Assembly (NCBI GenBank): GCA_020024115.1
Contig: JAHHUF010000004.1
Span: forward strand, 1-42,236
Source of the DNA: Anaerofilum sp.
GTDB lineage: Bacteria > Bacillota > Clostridia > Oscillospirales > Ruminococcaceae
Length of the DNA: 42,236 bases
Direction: 5' to 3'
Position numbers and translations under genes: made by a program. The notes under the pieces are model-generated. The model worked only from the letters and a program-made list of their open reading frames with translations. It searched no databases and was not told the DNA's origin. Shown piece after piece: positions 24,474 through 33,526 of the stretch (the stretch's first letter is position 1; each line of letters begins with the position of its first letter).

Positions 24474-26141
24474 CTAGCCCTGTCGCTTGTTTGCTCTGCA
24501 CCCTTCAATCACATCCTTTACTGTTATCGCTGTGGGAAAAAGATTTCGAGCCATACGGTTGGCAACCGTGGTATAAAAACAATTTCCAGTAAAAAACTCT
24601 CTTGCTCCACAGGCTGTGACGATACCGCCATCAAAAAACATTGCACAGGTATCTCCATAAGAGGCACAAAACTCAATATCATGCGACACCATTAAAATTG
24701 TAATTTCTCGGTTGGTCAGTTTTTTAAAGATTCCTGCCAGCTTGTGTTTATAGAAACCGTCCAACCCTTTGGTTGGTTCATCCAACAGAAGGATTTGTGG
24801 TTCTAATAGCAGCACTTTTGCAAGGGCTGCCCTCTGCTGCTCACCGCCACTGAGGTCATAAGGGTGCATATTCAGCAGGTGCCGAATCTCTGTATCCTCA
24901 ATAACTTGCTCCATCACTCTCTTGCGGCGTTTCTTTTCCTGCGCAGAGCAATCGGTCAGCATTTCATTCAAATCCTCCTGCACTGTATCTCCAACAAACA
25001 GCGTTTGAGGGTTTTGAGGGAGAACACCCAAAAAATGATTGTACAGTTCACTCTCTTTGATTTTGCGAATATCTCGCCCATTCAAAATAATTTTGCCCCT
25101 GTAAGGGTGTCTAATGCCACACAGCAAAGATAATGTGGTACTTTTTCCTGTGCCATTGCCACCCAGAATGCAGTAAAGCTCTCCCCTATTCACCTGCATA
25201 GAAAGGTCTTTTACCACATCTTTTCCATCTTTTTCATAGCGAAACCAAACTTCCTTCGCCTGCACTACCACATCAGATTTTTTCTTTTTTTCTGATATGG
25301 GAATCGGAATGTTGGCTGGGATATAGTGGGTTTCCAGCCAGTTTCGCCCTTCGCAGACAGTAAGAGGGCAGTCACCTATCTGTCCTGTGGCATTATAGAC
25401 TTGAACCGGACTAGGCATCGCCAAAAACAGGTCATTATCTGCCAGAGCCTTGCCCACCATCTGAGGCTTGTCATAGAAAATCTTTTTTCCGTTTTCCAAC
25501 ACTAAAACCTTGTCCGCCATAGGGAAAACTTCTTCCAGACGATGCTCAATGATGATGATAGTAATGCCCAAATCCAAGTTAATTTTACGGATGGTAGCAA
25601 GAAAATCACTGGCGGCAATGGGGTCTAACTGAGAGGTCGGCTCATCCAGCACCAGCACTTTTGGCTGCATCGCCATAACAGAAGCCAGATTTAACAACTG
25701 CTTTTGTCCACCAGACAAGGTTTCCACATCTTTGTGGAACCAGTTTTGGATGCCAAAAAAGCTCGCCATTTCTGCCACTCGCAGACGGATGGTCTGCTGG
25801 TCAAAGCCCATATTTTCCATTCCAAAGGCAAGCTCATGCCAGACCTTATCCGTAACCAACTGGTTATCGGGATTTTGCAGCACATAGCCAATCTGACCCG
25901 CCTGGGTTCGCATGGAAACTTGTTCCAGTGGTTTTTCCTCAAAAAAGATTCCGCCCTCTCGCTTTCCATAGGGAGTGAGAACCGTTTTGAAGTGCCGCAA
26001 AAGAGTGGATTTACCGCAACCGGACTTGCCGCAAATTACAACAAATTCTCCCTGCTCAATGGAAAAGCTGACATTTTCCAAAGCAGGTTTTTGTGTATCA
26101 GGATAAGCAAAAGTTAAATTTTTGATTTCCAATAATGCCAT
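24474..26141 (-). CDS. Energy-coupling factor ATPase, fused EcfA-EcfA'
   Basis: This 555-residue protein contains two complete ABC ATPase domains in one chain, which power ECF importers together with EcfT. Domain 1 has Walker A GKSGCGKS (38-45), Q-loop, LSGGQKQ and Walker B VLVLDEPTSQLDP; domain 2 has GGNGTGKST (about 328), LSGGEQQ and ILLLDEPTKGLD. A linker of about 50 residues separates them. ATG 26141 has AGAGGA about 6 nt upstream; the frame extends 26 codons further but without a ribosome site. It overlaps ecfT by 28 bp. Fusion of the two ATPases suggests a dedicated ECF transporter rather than the shared housekeeping module, whose ATPases are usually separate genes. Confidence 0.92.
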   Translation of the reverse strand: MALLEIKNLTFAYPDTQKPALENVSFSIEQGEFVVICGKSGCGKSTLLRHFKTVLTPYGKREGGIFFEEKPLEQVSMRTQAGQIGYVLQNPDNQLVTDKVWHELAFGMENMGFDQQTIRLRVAEMASFFGIQNWFHKDVETLSGGQKQLLNLASVMAMQPKVLVLDEPTSQLDPIAASDFLATIRKINLDLGITIIIIEHRLEEVFPMADKVLVLENGKKIFYDKPQMVGKALADNDLFLAMPSPVQVYNATGQIGDCPLTVCEGRNWLETHYIPANIPIPISEKKKKSDVVVQAKEVWFRYEKDGKDVVKDLSMQVNRGELYCILGGNGTGKSTTLSLLCGIRHPYRGKIILNGRDIRKIKESELYNHFLGVLPQNPQTLFVGDTVQEDLNEMLTDCSAQEKKRRKRVMEQVIEDTEIRHLLNMHPYDLSGGEQQRAALAKVLLLEPQILLLDEPTKGLDGFYKHKLAGIFKKLTNREITILMVSHDIEFCASYGDTCAMFFDGGIVTACGAREFFTGNCFYTTVANRMARNLFPTAITVKDVIEGCRANKRQG

Positions 26142-27007
26142 TTTATGTCCTCTGCTATATTGATTGCCACAGGAAGCAAACACAACGCCCCATAGCTTAG
26201 ATATACCATTACCGCCCAAATGGTTCTTTCATTGATAACAATCATTGGATAATACAGAAAATAAATGGTTTTGGACGCAATTCCTGCCACAACCACCAGC
26301 CCCATAGATACCATCACTGCGGTCATAATTTTATCTCGTGTATCAAAACGATAAATCGAAAAATTAGTTCGCCCCCGAAGCCCATAGCCACGGGATTTCA
26401 TGGAATCTGCCGTTTCTACCGAATTTTCAAGAGCCCATGTTGTCATCACTGACAGTATCTTGATGCCATGATGAGCACGATTTAAGACATTTCCGTTGCT
26501 CACATCCCGACCGATACACTTTTGGGAATTGGAAACTTTTTCAATCTGCTTTTGAAACTTGGGAATAAATCGAAACACCATAGAGAAAATCAAAGACATG
26601 GCTGGGATAACTTTGCCAAAGAGGTAGATGAATTTATCTGAGGTCATCACCACATGATAACAGGAAAACCAGTTGAGAACACTGACAAGCATCACACCGG
26701 TTCCCAGACCATAGAGAATTGATTCCAATGTCAAAGCATTGCCATTTTGAAAATAGGCAAGAATTGTAACCCCCTTATGGGTAAAAAGAGGATTTATAAT
26801 TGCTGAAATAAGGAATATGGGCAGCATCATCCACAGTGCAGTTTTGAGTGCTTTCCATTTTTTGAGATACAGATAATAGACCATTCCACCAATACAGGAA
26901 AGCGCAAGAAAAATTGGGTGCATCAAAAACATAGAGCATCCAATTACTAGCACAAAATACAGAAAATTCACAGCGGGATGATAACCTGAAAACACATCAT
27001 CTTTCAT
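26114..27007 (-). CDS. Energy-coupling factor transmembrane protein EcfT (CbiQ family)
   Basis: This 297-residue membrane protein is the scaffold that connects S component and ATPases in an ECF importer. Hydrophobic helices in the N-terminal half and the cytoplasmic coupling region with SMKSRGYGLRGRT (about 202-214), the typical x-R-G motif, identify the family. A conserved-looking RFIPKFQKQ lies before it. ATG 27007 follows AAGGAA by 8-9 nt and lies 12 nt after the lipoprotein stop. It is expected to work with the downstream fused ATPase and S component. Confidence 0.92.
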   Translation of the reverse strand: MKDDVFSGYHPAVNFLYFVLVIGCSMFLMHPIFLALSCIGGMVYYLYLKKWKALKTALWMMLPIFLISAIINPLFTHKGVTILAYFQNGNALTLESILYGLGTGVMLVSVLNWFSCYHVVMTSDKFIYLFGKVIPAMSLIFSMVFRFIPKFQKQIEKVSNSQKCIGRDVSNGNVLNRAHHGIKILSVMTTWALENSVETADSMKSRGYGLRGRTNFSIYRFDTRDKIMTAVMVSMGLVVVAGIASKTIYFLYYPMIVINERTIWAVMVYLSYGALCLLPVAINIAEDIKWHYWKSKI

Positions 27008-27019
27008 ATTGTCGGTTCC

Positions 27020-27718
27020 TTATCCGCAGGTATAATGGAACTCTACCACATCTTGGTCTGCCAGCACATATTTGCTAACACCATAGTTGGGTTTTACACC
27101 ATTTACATAATAGAGCCAGCCTGACCCTGAACCACATTCTTTTTCATAGAGGTTGCCAATCCCCTCAATGTACATACTTTCATAGATAGGAAAATAGCTA
27201 AATTCCATCTGGATTCCACACTCTTTGGTTACCCGCTTCAATACATCAAATACAGTTTCTCCTTTTTCAAAAGTGACTTGAGAACTTGCCAAAATCAGAC
27301 CATTTTCGGGAACAAAAACCTCTCTACCGGGAGCCAGCATATCCATATTGTCCAAAATCTCTGCACAGGAGATTGTCAAATAGCAGACTCCCTGATTATT
27401 TTCTTTACTTGCTTGAGAAGAAGTGTTGTCTCCACTGATGGCATCTGTCTGTGTGCTGTTATTTTCCTCTTTGCTGTCTGTGTCCTTGGTGACATTCTGC
27501 ACATTCTCCTCATATTTTGAGAAGTCAGTATCATCATCAGCCACATCTGAAACATCAAAATCTTCCACTTCCGGTTCTTTGGGTTGTTCTTCCACAAGGC
27601 TTGTGCTTTGCTCTGTGGAAGGCTGGGAAGATTCCTGCTTTGAAGGCTGGCTGCTGCAACCTGCCAGACCCCAAAACAGGGTCAGGCAGAGCAGCCATGA
27701 AATTATCTTTTTAGTCAT
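27020..27718 (-). CDS. DUF4430 domain lipoprotein
   Basis: This 232-residue surface lipoprotein has an N-terminal signal ending in GLAGC with lipid-modified C21, a long acidic Ser/Thr/Glu/Gln linker to about residue 110, and a C-terminal domain with VFDVLKRV and the GSGWLYYVNGVKPNYG block. That block is the hallmark of DUF4430, whose fold resembles the C-terminal domain of transcobalamin and intrinsic factor. By position it should present a ligand to the ECF transporter encoded just downstream. ATG 27718 has AAAGGA 8 nt upstream and overlaps the end of the giant gene by 8 nt. Corrinoid binding is an inference from the fold only. Confidence 0.88.
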   Translation of the reverse strand: MTKKIISWLLCLTLFWGLAGCSSQPSKQESSQPSTEQSTSLVEEQPKEPEVEDFDVSDVADDDTDFSKYEENVQNVTKDTDSKEENNSTQTDAISGDNTSSQASKENNQGVCYLTISCAEILDNMDMLAPGREVFVPENGLILASSQVTFEKGETVFDVLKRVTKECGIQMEFSYFPIYESMYIEGIGNLYEKECGSGSGWLYYVNGVKPNYGVSKYVLADQDVVEFHYTCG

Positions 27719-30700
27719 TTTTGTTTTCCTTTCGCTTTTTGACCACCAGCCAACCACCGCCTGCAAAACATACCACAACAAGAACAACCAAACTTACTAC
27801 ACTCACAGTTGGGTTGCTGTCCTTTTGTATGTCTGTTTCGGTGTTGGTGTCACTGCTTGTTTTGGGCTGATTCTCCTCTTTTGATGCAGTTTCATTCACA
27901 GCAGGGTTACTTTCCAATTCTATAATCGACTTACCACTTACATGAGTTGCAAGGAAATACTCGCCACCTTGCTCAGCAAGAAATTTGAAGATACCGTCCT
28001 CGACCTCTACTTTGCTAACCTTCTCTGCCCGTTTCTCGGTGTCATTGTAACGCATCAACAGATAACTTCCATCCTTTAGCGTTGTGGGCATTTCCACCAA
28101 TATGGAGAACGGAAAACTTCCACTTTCCAAAAAACGGAAACTATCAAACTCTTTGGTCAACTTTTTAATGTCATCTTCAAACTGACTCTTTTGGCTCATA
28201 CCAACCTTCAAATCTGCAACGGTCTGAATATCATTGCCATTGACAGTCCAGGTAAACTCTGTCCCATCTTCCAACATTCCTGTCATTCGCAGATTTTTAG
28301 CTGTACCCTTAATATCTTCAAAATAGTTTGCGGATACCACACCGTTTACAATTTTAGCATCTATGGTATTGGATACACGCTCGGTGGCTGTTGTGTCAGT
28401 ATCATTTTTCGGCTTGGAGGAAAAGCTGTGGCTGGTTCCGCTGGGTTTGCGAATCGGAACTTTCACTGTGGTATACACTGCTTTGACAGTTACATCTGTA
28501 TCTGGCATTACAAAGGTGGTTTCTGCTTTGTTGCTGTCGTTCAGATTGATTGTTCCGCTCACCACCTCCCAATGGTCAAACTGCTGACCTTTGGCAGGTT
28601 GATTTGCCTTAATTGTAACAACAGTTTTTCTGGCAGCACTGGTAGGGTCTGCAATCCCGTTTTCCACAGTAATGCTATGGGGAACAGCCGTTACCACCAC
28701 TTTGCAAGAGGCAACTTTTGCGCCGTCCTCTGTGGTGGCGGTTACAGTAACCACTGGTTGCTCTTGAGTGCTTGCGTTATTTGCAGTGATTTTACCGCTA
28801 TTCTTATCCAAAGTAATGAAAAATCCTGTGGGGTCATCACAGCTCCAAATAACATTTTGATTTGTAGCATTCTCTGGCAATACTTTGGCTGTTAGCTGGA
28901 AACTTTCGCCTTCTTTGAGGGTCAACTCTGTTTTGTTCATCTGAATTTCAGTCACCGGAACATTCTCACTCAACTCATTGGAAACATGGAGTGTAAAATC
29001 AGGCATCCAAGAGAAGTTATCTTGCACAATATCTGCATTCATGTTAGGATTTCCTGTGCCTTCCTTTATTTTATCGCTGCCCAATTCATCGCCCCACCAT
29101 GCACAGTGAATCCGTCCGCCTGTAAAGGCATAGTCACCGGCTTGTGTAAAGTTCACCTCAAAAGAGTTGTTCGTAGCAAGGTCATACTGTTTACAGTATC
29201 CTTTCTGTTCACCAAGCTGCTGGTTCTGATAATACACATAGGTTCTGGAATCTCCTTGTCCAAAGGAAGGGTTGTAAATTGTTGCCAGCTTATAAACTGG
29301 CATGGTGATACCCCGAAAACTGATTCGTGCCGTATCATTGATTTTGAAAGGCTGTCCGGGACTGGTTTTATTGTCTATGACTACTTGAATTTTTCGGACA
29401 TCAACCACCTGATAATAGGTGGTAACATTGCCTTGTGCATCGATGGCTGTAATTCCCATCACATTGCTTCTGTTTTCCAACTGTGCGGTATAGATACCAT
29501 TTTCATTTGGTGTCAAAGGTACATCATTGCAGGTGACTTCTATTTTGGAAGCATCGACGGCAGAAACCGTAAAGGGATAGGAAGTTGTATCTGTGCCTGT
29601 ATAATAGATGGTATCATAGGAGCGAACTTCGGAAAGGCTGGTTGTGATTGCAGCAGAGCCATTGCTACCCACACTGAAAACCACATAGCCTTCATTGATG
29701 GGACTGCACGCACCATACTCGCCCTCGGCATCGTAGCTGACCTTTATCACAGAAATTCCGTCCTTGACCGCAGTAACTTGGGTTTTTTCACGGGAAGAAT
29801 CTTGACTAAGGGTAACAGAGTCACCTTTCACAATTTCAAAGCGGAAAACGGGTCTTGTGACTGTATTTTCGATTGGATTGTCAATAATCTGTGGCACACG
29901 GCGAGGATAGATGCTTGCAGTTTCTCCGATTTTCAATTCTTTGTAATCATACTGAAGCCACAAATCGTTTTCAAAATCATCCGGAATGGCGGGGTCTTTG
30001 GCTGCCTCCTCAGGCACCAACTGAGCCACACCTACATTGATTGCCGCAATATGCTTGCTTACCAGCAATTCCTTATCCGTGTCACTGCTGTTATTGGCAG
30101 AATCTTTCAAAACCTCCTCTGCTGCTGTTACCGCAGCCTGTAAAACCTGTTTGGATTCCTGTGTATAGGAAAACTTGAGCTTATCTTTCGCATCTGCTGT
30201 CAATTTTTCCAAATACTGATACAGTGGGAGATTTAGTTCATCTGCTGTTGCAGTCACAGCATAACGAATCCGAATTTCATCACCGACGGTCACTTCTTGT
30301 TGCGCAATGGCTTGATTAGCAACCTTACCGTTAATATAATATCGCCAGCCACTCACTTCACTGGTTAGTCCGTTGACAGACTGAAGCCCACCATTTTCTG
30401 TATAAACTACATCCAAATCAAACTGTTTGGATGCTGTATCCAACAATTCTTTAACTGTCAGAGGAGAGTTTGGATTCAAAGCCAGCACCGTAGATGAGAG
30501 AAAATCTCCCTTGCCTACTGTTCTTGCTTCTACACTGAGAGTGACCACATTGTCAGAAACAGTAACATGGGCCACCGGCATGACCACTTTGGTTTCATTG
30601 GAACCGATGACCGTAATGGTATAGTTTCCAGTCTGAGAAAAAGTCACAGAACCGAAACCAACTTCATCTGTAACACCCTCCATAGGGGTAATTGTGCCAT

Positions 30701-32882
30701 CTGCTGCCACAACTGCCAACTGCACACTAGCCAGAGAAGACACATTTCCACTGCGGTCGGTACCCTTTACAGTCAAAGAGAGCGGCACACCTACCGCAGC
30801 ATCAAACTCGGTTTTTCTTTGTCCATTTTGTTCCAACCAAACTACTTTGTCGCTCAAAGAAACAGTATCTTGATAGTTAAAGAAATCAACTGTATCCCCC
30901 TCAGCAATTTGAGTGGCATTGATAGCTGTGTTTGATAGAGTGCCATTTACCATAAAGCCTGCTGATTTGCTCTCTACACCAAACATCTTTGTGATAACGC
31001 CCTGCTCGTTAATTGTCAGATATTTAGACACATCCTCCTCAGGGTACTTGATTTGATGGAGTTTTACCAAAGCATCCAATACAGTGACATCTTTTTCTCC
31101 AACACCTTCACCATAGCCAAAGCCCAGATTTTTCGCAAGACCAGGAGCTACTGCTGCCTTTGTTTCAGGGGGCAGAAGGAACTTTCCATCCATCTGTGCA
31201 TTCATCTGAATATTTGCCTGCTGTGCTTCTGCCACCTCAAAAGTTACTCGATATCTGGCAGGCCAGTTGCTCAGCATAAAAAATTCATCAGAACTCAGAA
31301 CCTCTGTATTCCAATCATTGGTTTCAATGGTAAACATTTCCCCAATATCTTGGTTTTTCTCCATATACATCCAGTTCTTGACATCATGGAAGGTTACTGT
31401 CTTTGCAAAAGGAGATGGTACCTGAATCACCAGTTGGACAGGACCATATTCTGATGCAGGCGGATTTACATCCACTTGCAGCTCTTGTCCACCCAAGGTC
31501 ACAGAAAACGGTGCTTTTGGCGGCGCCTCTTTAAACAGTTTAAATGTGATGTGAAGATTCTGATAATCAGGGTCATACCCCTGCTCTGCATAAAAATGAT
31601 AGCCAAATTCGTTGACTGTTGCTGTACCGTTCCATGCTTCAAAACTGCCATCACAAGCCTGAGCACCTGTTACAGTTCGATATGTATAGCCACTCAGTCC
31701 ATCAATGTTGACTGGCTGATTTTTCAGATTTTCCGGAACCTTGATTTCGTAGGTATGCTGCACAGAACAGGGGTGGGCATCGTTAGAAGTTTCTGATACT
31801 TCCAATGTTTTGTCACCAATTTTTGCTGTAATTTCGGGCACTTTCAGTGCAGGTGGAGCTGTTTCACCTCTTTGGAATCCAATATGGAATGTTTCTGTCC
31901 AGCCTTTGCGCAGATGATAGGTCTTTCCATCCAAAATATCCAATTCCACAGAATCCAAAATGTCCCATGTACGCCCATTGCAGCCACCATCTTTCACATA
32001 GGCAAGTCCTTCTCCATACAAAGTGAAAGTGGTTGCAGTTTCTCCCTCAGGGATTATGACTGTATAGGTTGGTACATTGTCATAGGTTTTTCCACAGTAT
32101 TCCTCAGCATCATTTTTAATTGTCAGAGGATTGTCCCCAATCTTGGCAGTGAAGGGCGCATTTGACACAGGAGGTGCTGGAGGTTCGGGAGGAGTGGGAG
32201 GAGTGGGAGGTGCGGCAGGAATTTCTACTTTAATAGTTAAATCTGGCAAACAACCAAATTCTCTTTCTGTTACAAGACCGCTTCCAAAGTCATACCCATT
32301 GCTAAACTCATTTGCAGCTTCATAAATTTTGCCTTCAGTGAAAGTATAACTGCCACTTTGAGGGGTGTCAATCACCAATTGCACTTCACTAATTCGTGTA
32401 GCTTCAGTGGGTGTTGCAGGCTGACCATTCACATTTCCATGAATGGCAAATGTACCACCCCAGTTTGAATTCCATTCTCCGGGAATACCGCCAACAGGTG
32501 TTCTAAGATTGGCAAAAGTAACTTTTGTTTTGCCGTTTTCCAACACTGCGCTGACAGTTGTTGCTGCGTTCTTAATGGGATGCGAAGTTTCTCCCACCTG
32601 AACAGTGTTTTCGTCCAGAAATACAACAGGCTGTCCCTTATAAGTGTAGTTCTCACCAGCAAGGTAGTAGAACACATCATACTCCGTATTCCAAGCATCT
32701 GAGAATATAGAGTCAGGCAGTGCCTTCTCATTGCCAGCAGACTCTATTTGTACAACTCCAGCCTCAGCAATCTCTGGCACACTTGCAAGGGCAACAACCG
32801 GCACCGCCTGCACCATCAGCAATATTGCCAGCAGCAAAGACAGCGCTCTGTGTCCCAATTTTTTAACAGATTCGTTTTTCAT
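27711..32882 (-). CDS. Giant exported DUF4430/Ig-like surface protein
   Basis: This 1723-residue protein is exported and membrane-anchored. A signal peptide covers about 1-33. An N-terminal module ends in LPDLTIKV; a Pro-rich linker follows (about 224-240). Three tandem modules of about 105-115 residues begin with AKIGDNPL, AKIGDKTL and VTLGGQEL (about 243, 348, 460). DUF4430-like domains lie at about 580-672 and 780-876 (SGWRYYINGKVANQA). A helical FIVAR-like segment covers 883-957, a second copy of the first module ends in MPDFTLHV (about 1249-1300), a BIG2 domain lies at about 1308-1395 and an InlB-type beta repeat at 1401-1468. A C-terminal helix (about 1692-1714) and KKRK tail anchor it. 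No LPxTG is seen. ATG 32882 follows GAGGGG. It heads the ECF operon, so surface ligand capture is likely. Confidence 0.9.
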   Translation of the reverse strand: MKNESVKKLGHRALSLLLAILLMVQAVPVVALASVPEIAEAGVVQIESAGNEKALPDSIFSDAWNTEYDVFYYLAGENYTYKGQPVVFLDENTVQVGETSHPIKNAATTVSAVLENGKTKVTFANLRTPVGGIPGEWNSNWGGTFAIHGNVNGQPATPTEATRISEVQLVIDTPQSGSYTFTEGKIYEAANEFSNGYDFGSGLVTEREFGCLPDLTIKVEIPAAPPTPPTPPEPPAPPVSNAPFTAKIGDNPLTIKNDAEEYCGKTYDNVPTYTVIIPEGETATTFTLYGEGLAYVKDGGCNGRTWDILDSVELDILDGKTYHLRKGWTETFHIGFQRGETAPPALKVPEITAKIGDKTLEVSETSNDAHPCSVQHTYEIKVPENLKNQPVNIDGLSGYTYRTVTGAQACDGSFEAWNGTATVNEFGYHFYAEQGYDPDYQNLHITFKLFKEAPPKAPFSVTLGGQELQVDVNPPASEYGPVQLVIQVPSPFAKTVTFHDVKNWMYMEKNQDIGEMFTIETNDWNTEVLSSDEFFMLSNWPARYRVTFEVAEAQQANIQMNAQMDGKFLLPPETKAAVAPGLAKNLGFGYGEGVGEKDVTVLDALVKLHQIKYPEEDVSKYLTINEQGVITKMFGVESKSAGFMVNGTLSNTAINATQIAEGDTVDFFNYQDTVSLSDKVVWLEQNGQRKTEFDAAVGVPLSLTVKGTDRSGNVSSLASVQLAVVAADGTITPMEGVTDEVGFGSVTFSQTGNYTITVIGSNETKVVMPVAHVTVSDNVVTLSVEARTVGKGDFLSSTVLALNPNSPLTVKELLDTASKQFDLDVVYTENGGLQSVNGLTSEVSGWRYYINGKVANQAIAQQEVTVGDEIRIRYAVTATADELNLPLYQYLEKLTADAKDKLKFSYTQESKQVLQAAVTAAEEVLKDSANNSSDTDKELLVSKHIAAINVGVAQLVPEEAAKDPAIPDDFENDLWLQYDYKELKIGETASIYPRRVPQIIDNPIENTVTRPVFRFEIVKGDSVTLSQDSSREKTQVTAVKDGISVIKVSYDAEGEYGACSPINEGYVVFSVGSNGSAAITTSLSEVRSYDTIYYTGTDTTSYPFTVSAVDASKIEVTCNDVPLTPNENGIYTAQLENRSNVMGITAIDAQGNVTTYYQVVDVRKIQVVIDNKTSPGQPFKINDTARISFRGITMPVYKLATIYNPSFGQGDSRTYVYYQNQQLGEQKGYCKQYDLATNNSFEVNFTQAGDYAFTGGRIHCAWWGDELGSDKIKEGTGNPNMNADIVQDNFSWMPDFTLHVSNELSENVPVTEIQMNKTELTLKEGESFQLTAKVLPENATNQNVIWSCDDPTGFFITLDKNSGKITANNASTQEQPVVTVTATTEDGAKVASCKVVVTAVPHSITVENGIADPTSAARKTVVTIKANQPAKGQQFDHWEVVSGTINLNDSNKAETTFVMPDTDVTVKAVYTTVKVPIRKPSGTSHSFSSKPKNDTDTTATERVSNTIDAKIVNGVVSANYFEDIKGTAKNLRMTGMLEDGTEFTWTVNGNDIQTVADLKVGMSQKSQFEDDIKKLTKEFDSFRFLESGSFPFSILVEMPTTLKDGSYLLMRYNDTEKRAEKVSKVEVEDGIFKFLAEQGGEYFLATHVSGKSIIELESNPAVNETASKEENQPKTSSDTNTETDIQKDSNPTVSVVSLVVLVVVCFAGGGWLVVKKRKENKND

Positions 32883-33064
32883 TGCAAAACCCCTCTTAAA
32901 TTATCTAATATGGACAATATCAAAAGAATCAAGATACTGCACACAAACAGTTGGCAGTTTTTCTCTCATCTCAGAATTTCCTTATTGTGTAAAATGCCAT
33001 CAAAATTATATGAATTTTGTTTTTGTATGGTTGATTTATTTGCATAATTTTTCCAATCATCATG

Positions 33065-33095
33065 AAAAAGCCCCTGCTACTGTATGCAGCAAGGG
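33065..33095 (-). terminator. Strong terminator or attenuator in the ECF operon leader
   Basis: On the minus strand CCCTTGCT (33095-33088) pairs with AGCAGGGG (33078-33071), loop 9 nt, followed by CTTTTT (33070-33065). An upstream GCCCC (33137-33133) can pair with the GGGGC of the right arm, an alternative fold that would disrupt the terminator. Confidence 0.75.
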
Positions 33096-33425
33096 AAATT
33101 GGAAAAGGTGCAGTTATCCATCAGATTCCTGTGGGGCACTCTTTATGCTAAAGTTGTCTATCTACATTATCTCAAAAAACTATATTGGCTTTGCACTGAT
33201 TTTTCTTTTCATGTTCCTGTGTCCCCAATTTTAAAATTGTAGTCCTTCGCATCATTTATGGATATTTTTCATGTACAAAACTTTTCAGACAGCCCCTAAT
33301 AAACAGATAATAAAATATGTTTTTTCATTTTCAGTATACAACATAATCCCGTAAAGTCAACATATTTTCTTTTAATATTACATTGCTCACTCTCAAAATC
33401 CAAAGCACAAAGTCATACAGCAGAA

Positions 33426-33453
33426 GGGCGGCTGTGCCAAAACACAACTGCCC
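33426..33453 (-). terminator. Hairpin after the serine hydrolase gene
   Basis: Arms 33426-33436 and 33443-33453 pair at 10 of 11 positions around a 6-nt loop, 73 nt after the stop codon. The run after the stem (TTCTGC on minus) is poor in T, so termination efficiency is doubtful. Confidence 0.5.
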
Positions 33454-33526
33454 CTCTCTACAGGAATAACTTTTGAATTGCATCAAAAGCTGAAAAAACT
33501 TCTCTATAACATAACAACTTTTTATC

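Larger units (their letters stand above)
32883..33526 (-). promoter_or_regulatory. Long leader of the ECF/DUF4430 operon (644 bp gene-free)
   Basis: No credible gene lies here; frames crossing it are overlaps of neighbouring genes. Contents: a hairpin just after the serine hydrolase gene (33426-33453), an IS-end-like string (33281-33295), a strong minus-strand terminator (33065-33095) and about 180 AT-rich bases with a TATAAT near 33012 but no matching -35. The promoter of the operon is not certain; it could lie before the terminator, which would make that hairpin an attenuator. Confidence 0.5.

Noticed and set aside
28986..30143. 385-residue plus-strand frame inside the giant gene
   Set aside because: It is Cys/Ile/His-rich antisense translation of a well-supported coding region.
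33071..33140. Plus-strand strings resembling pieces of a cobalamin riboswitch (GCTACTGTA, GGGAA, GGTGCA)
   Set aside because: They occur in the wrong order, the B12 box is absent, and no plus-strand gene lies downstream; on the minus strand the same DNA forms a terminator.
33207..33227. GCAAAGCC on the minus strand in the giant-gene leader, as in c-di-GMP-I riboswitches
   Set aside because: It is at about 33187-33194, and the surrounding P2/P3 stems and tetraloop partners of that riboswitch class cannot be drawn.
32731..33234. 167-residue plus-strand open frame across the start of the giant gene
   Set aside because: It is antisense to the signal peptide region, has no ribosome site, and its composition is that of a shadow frame.
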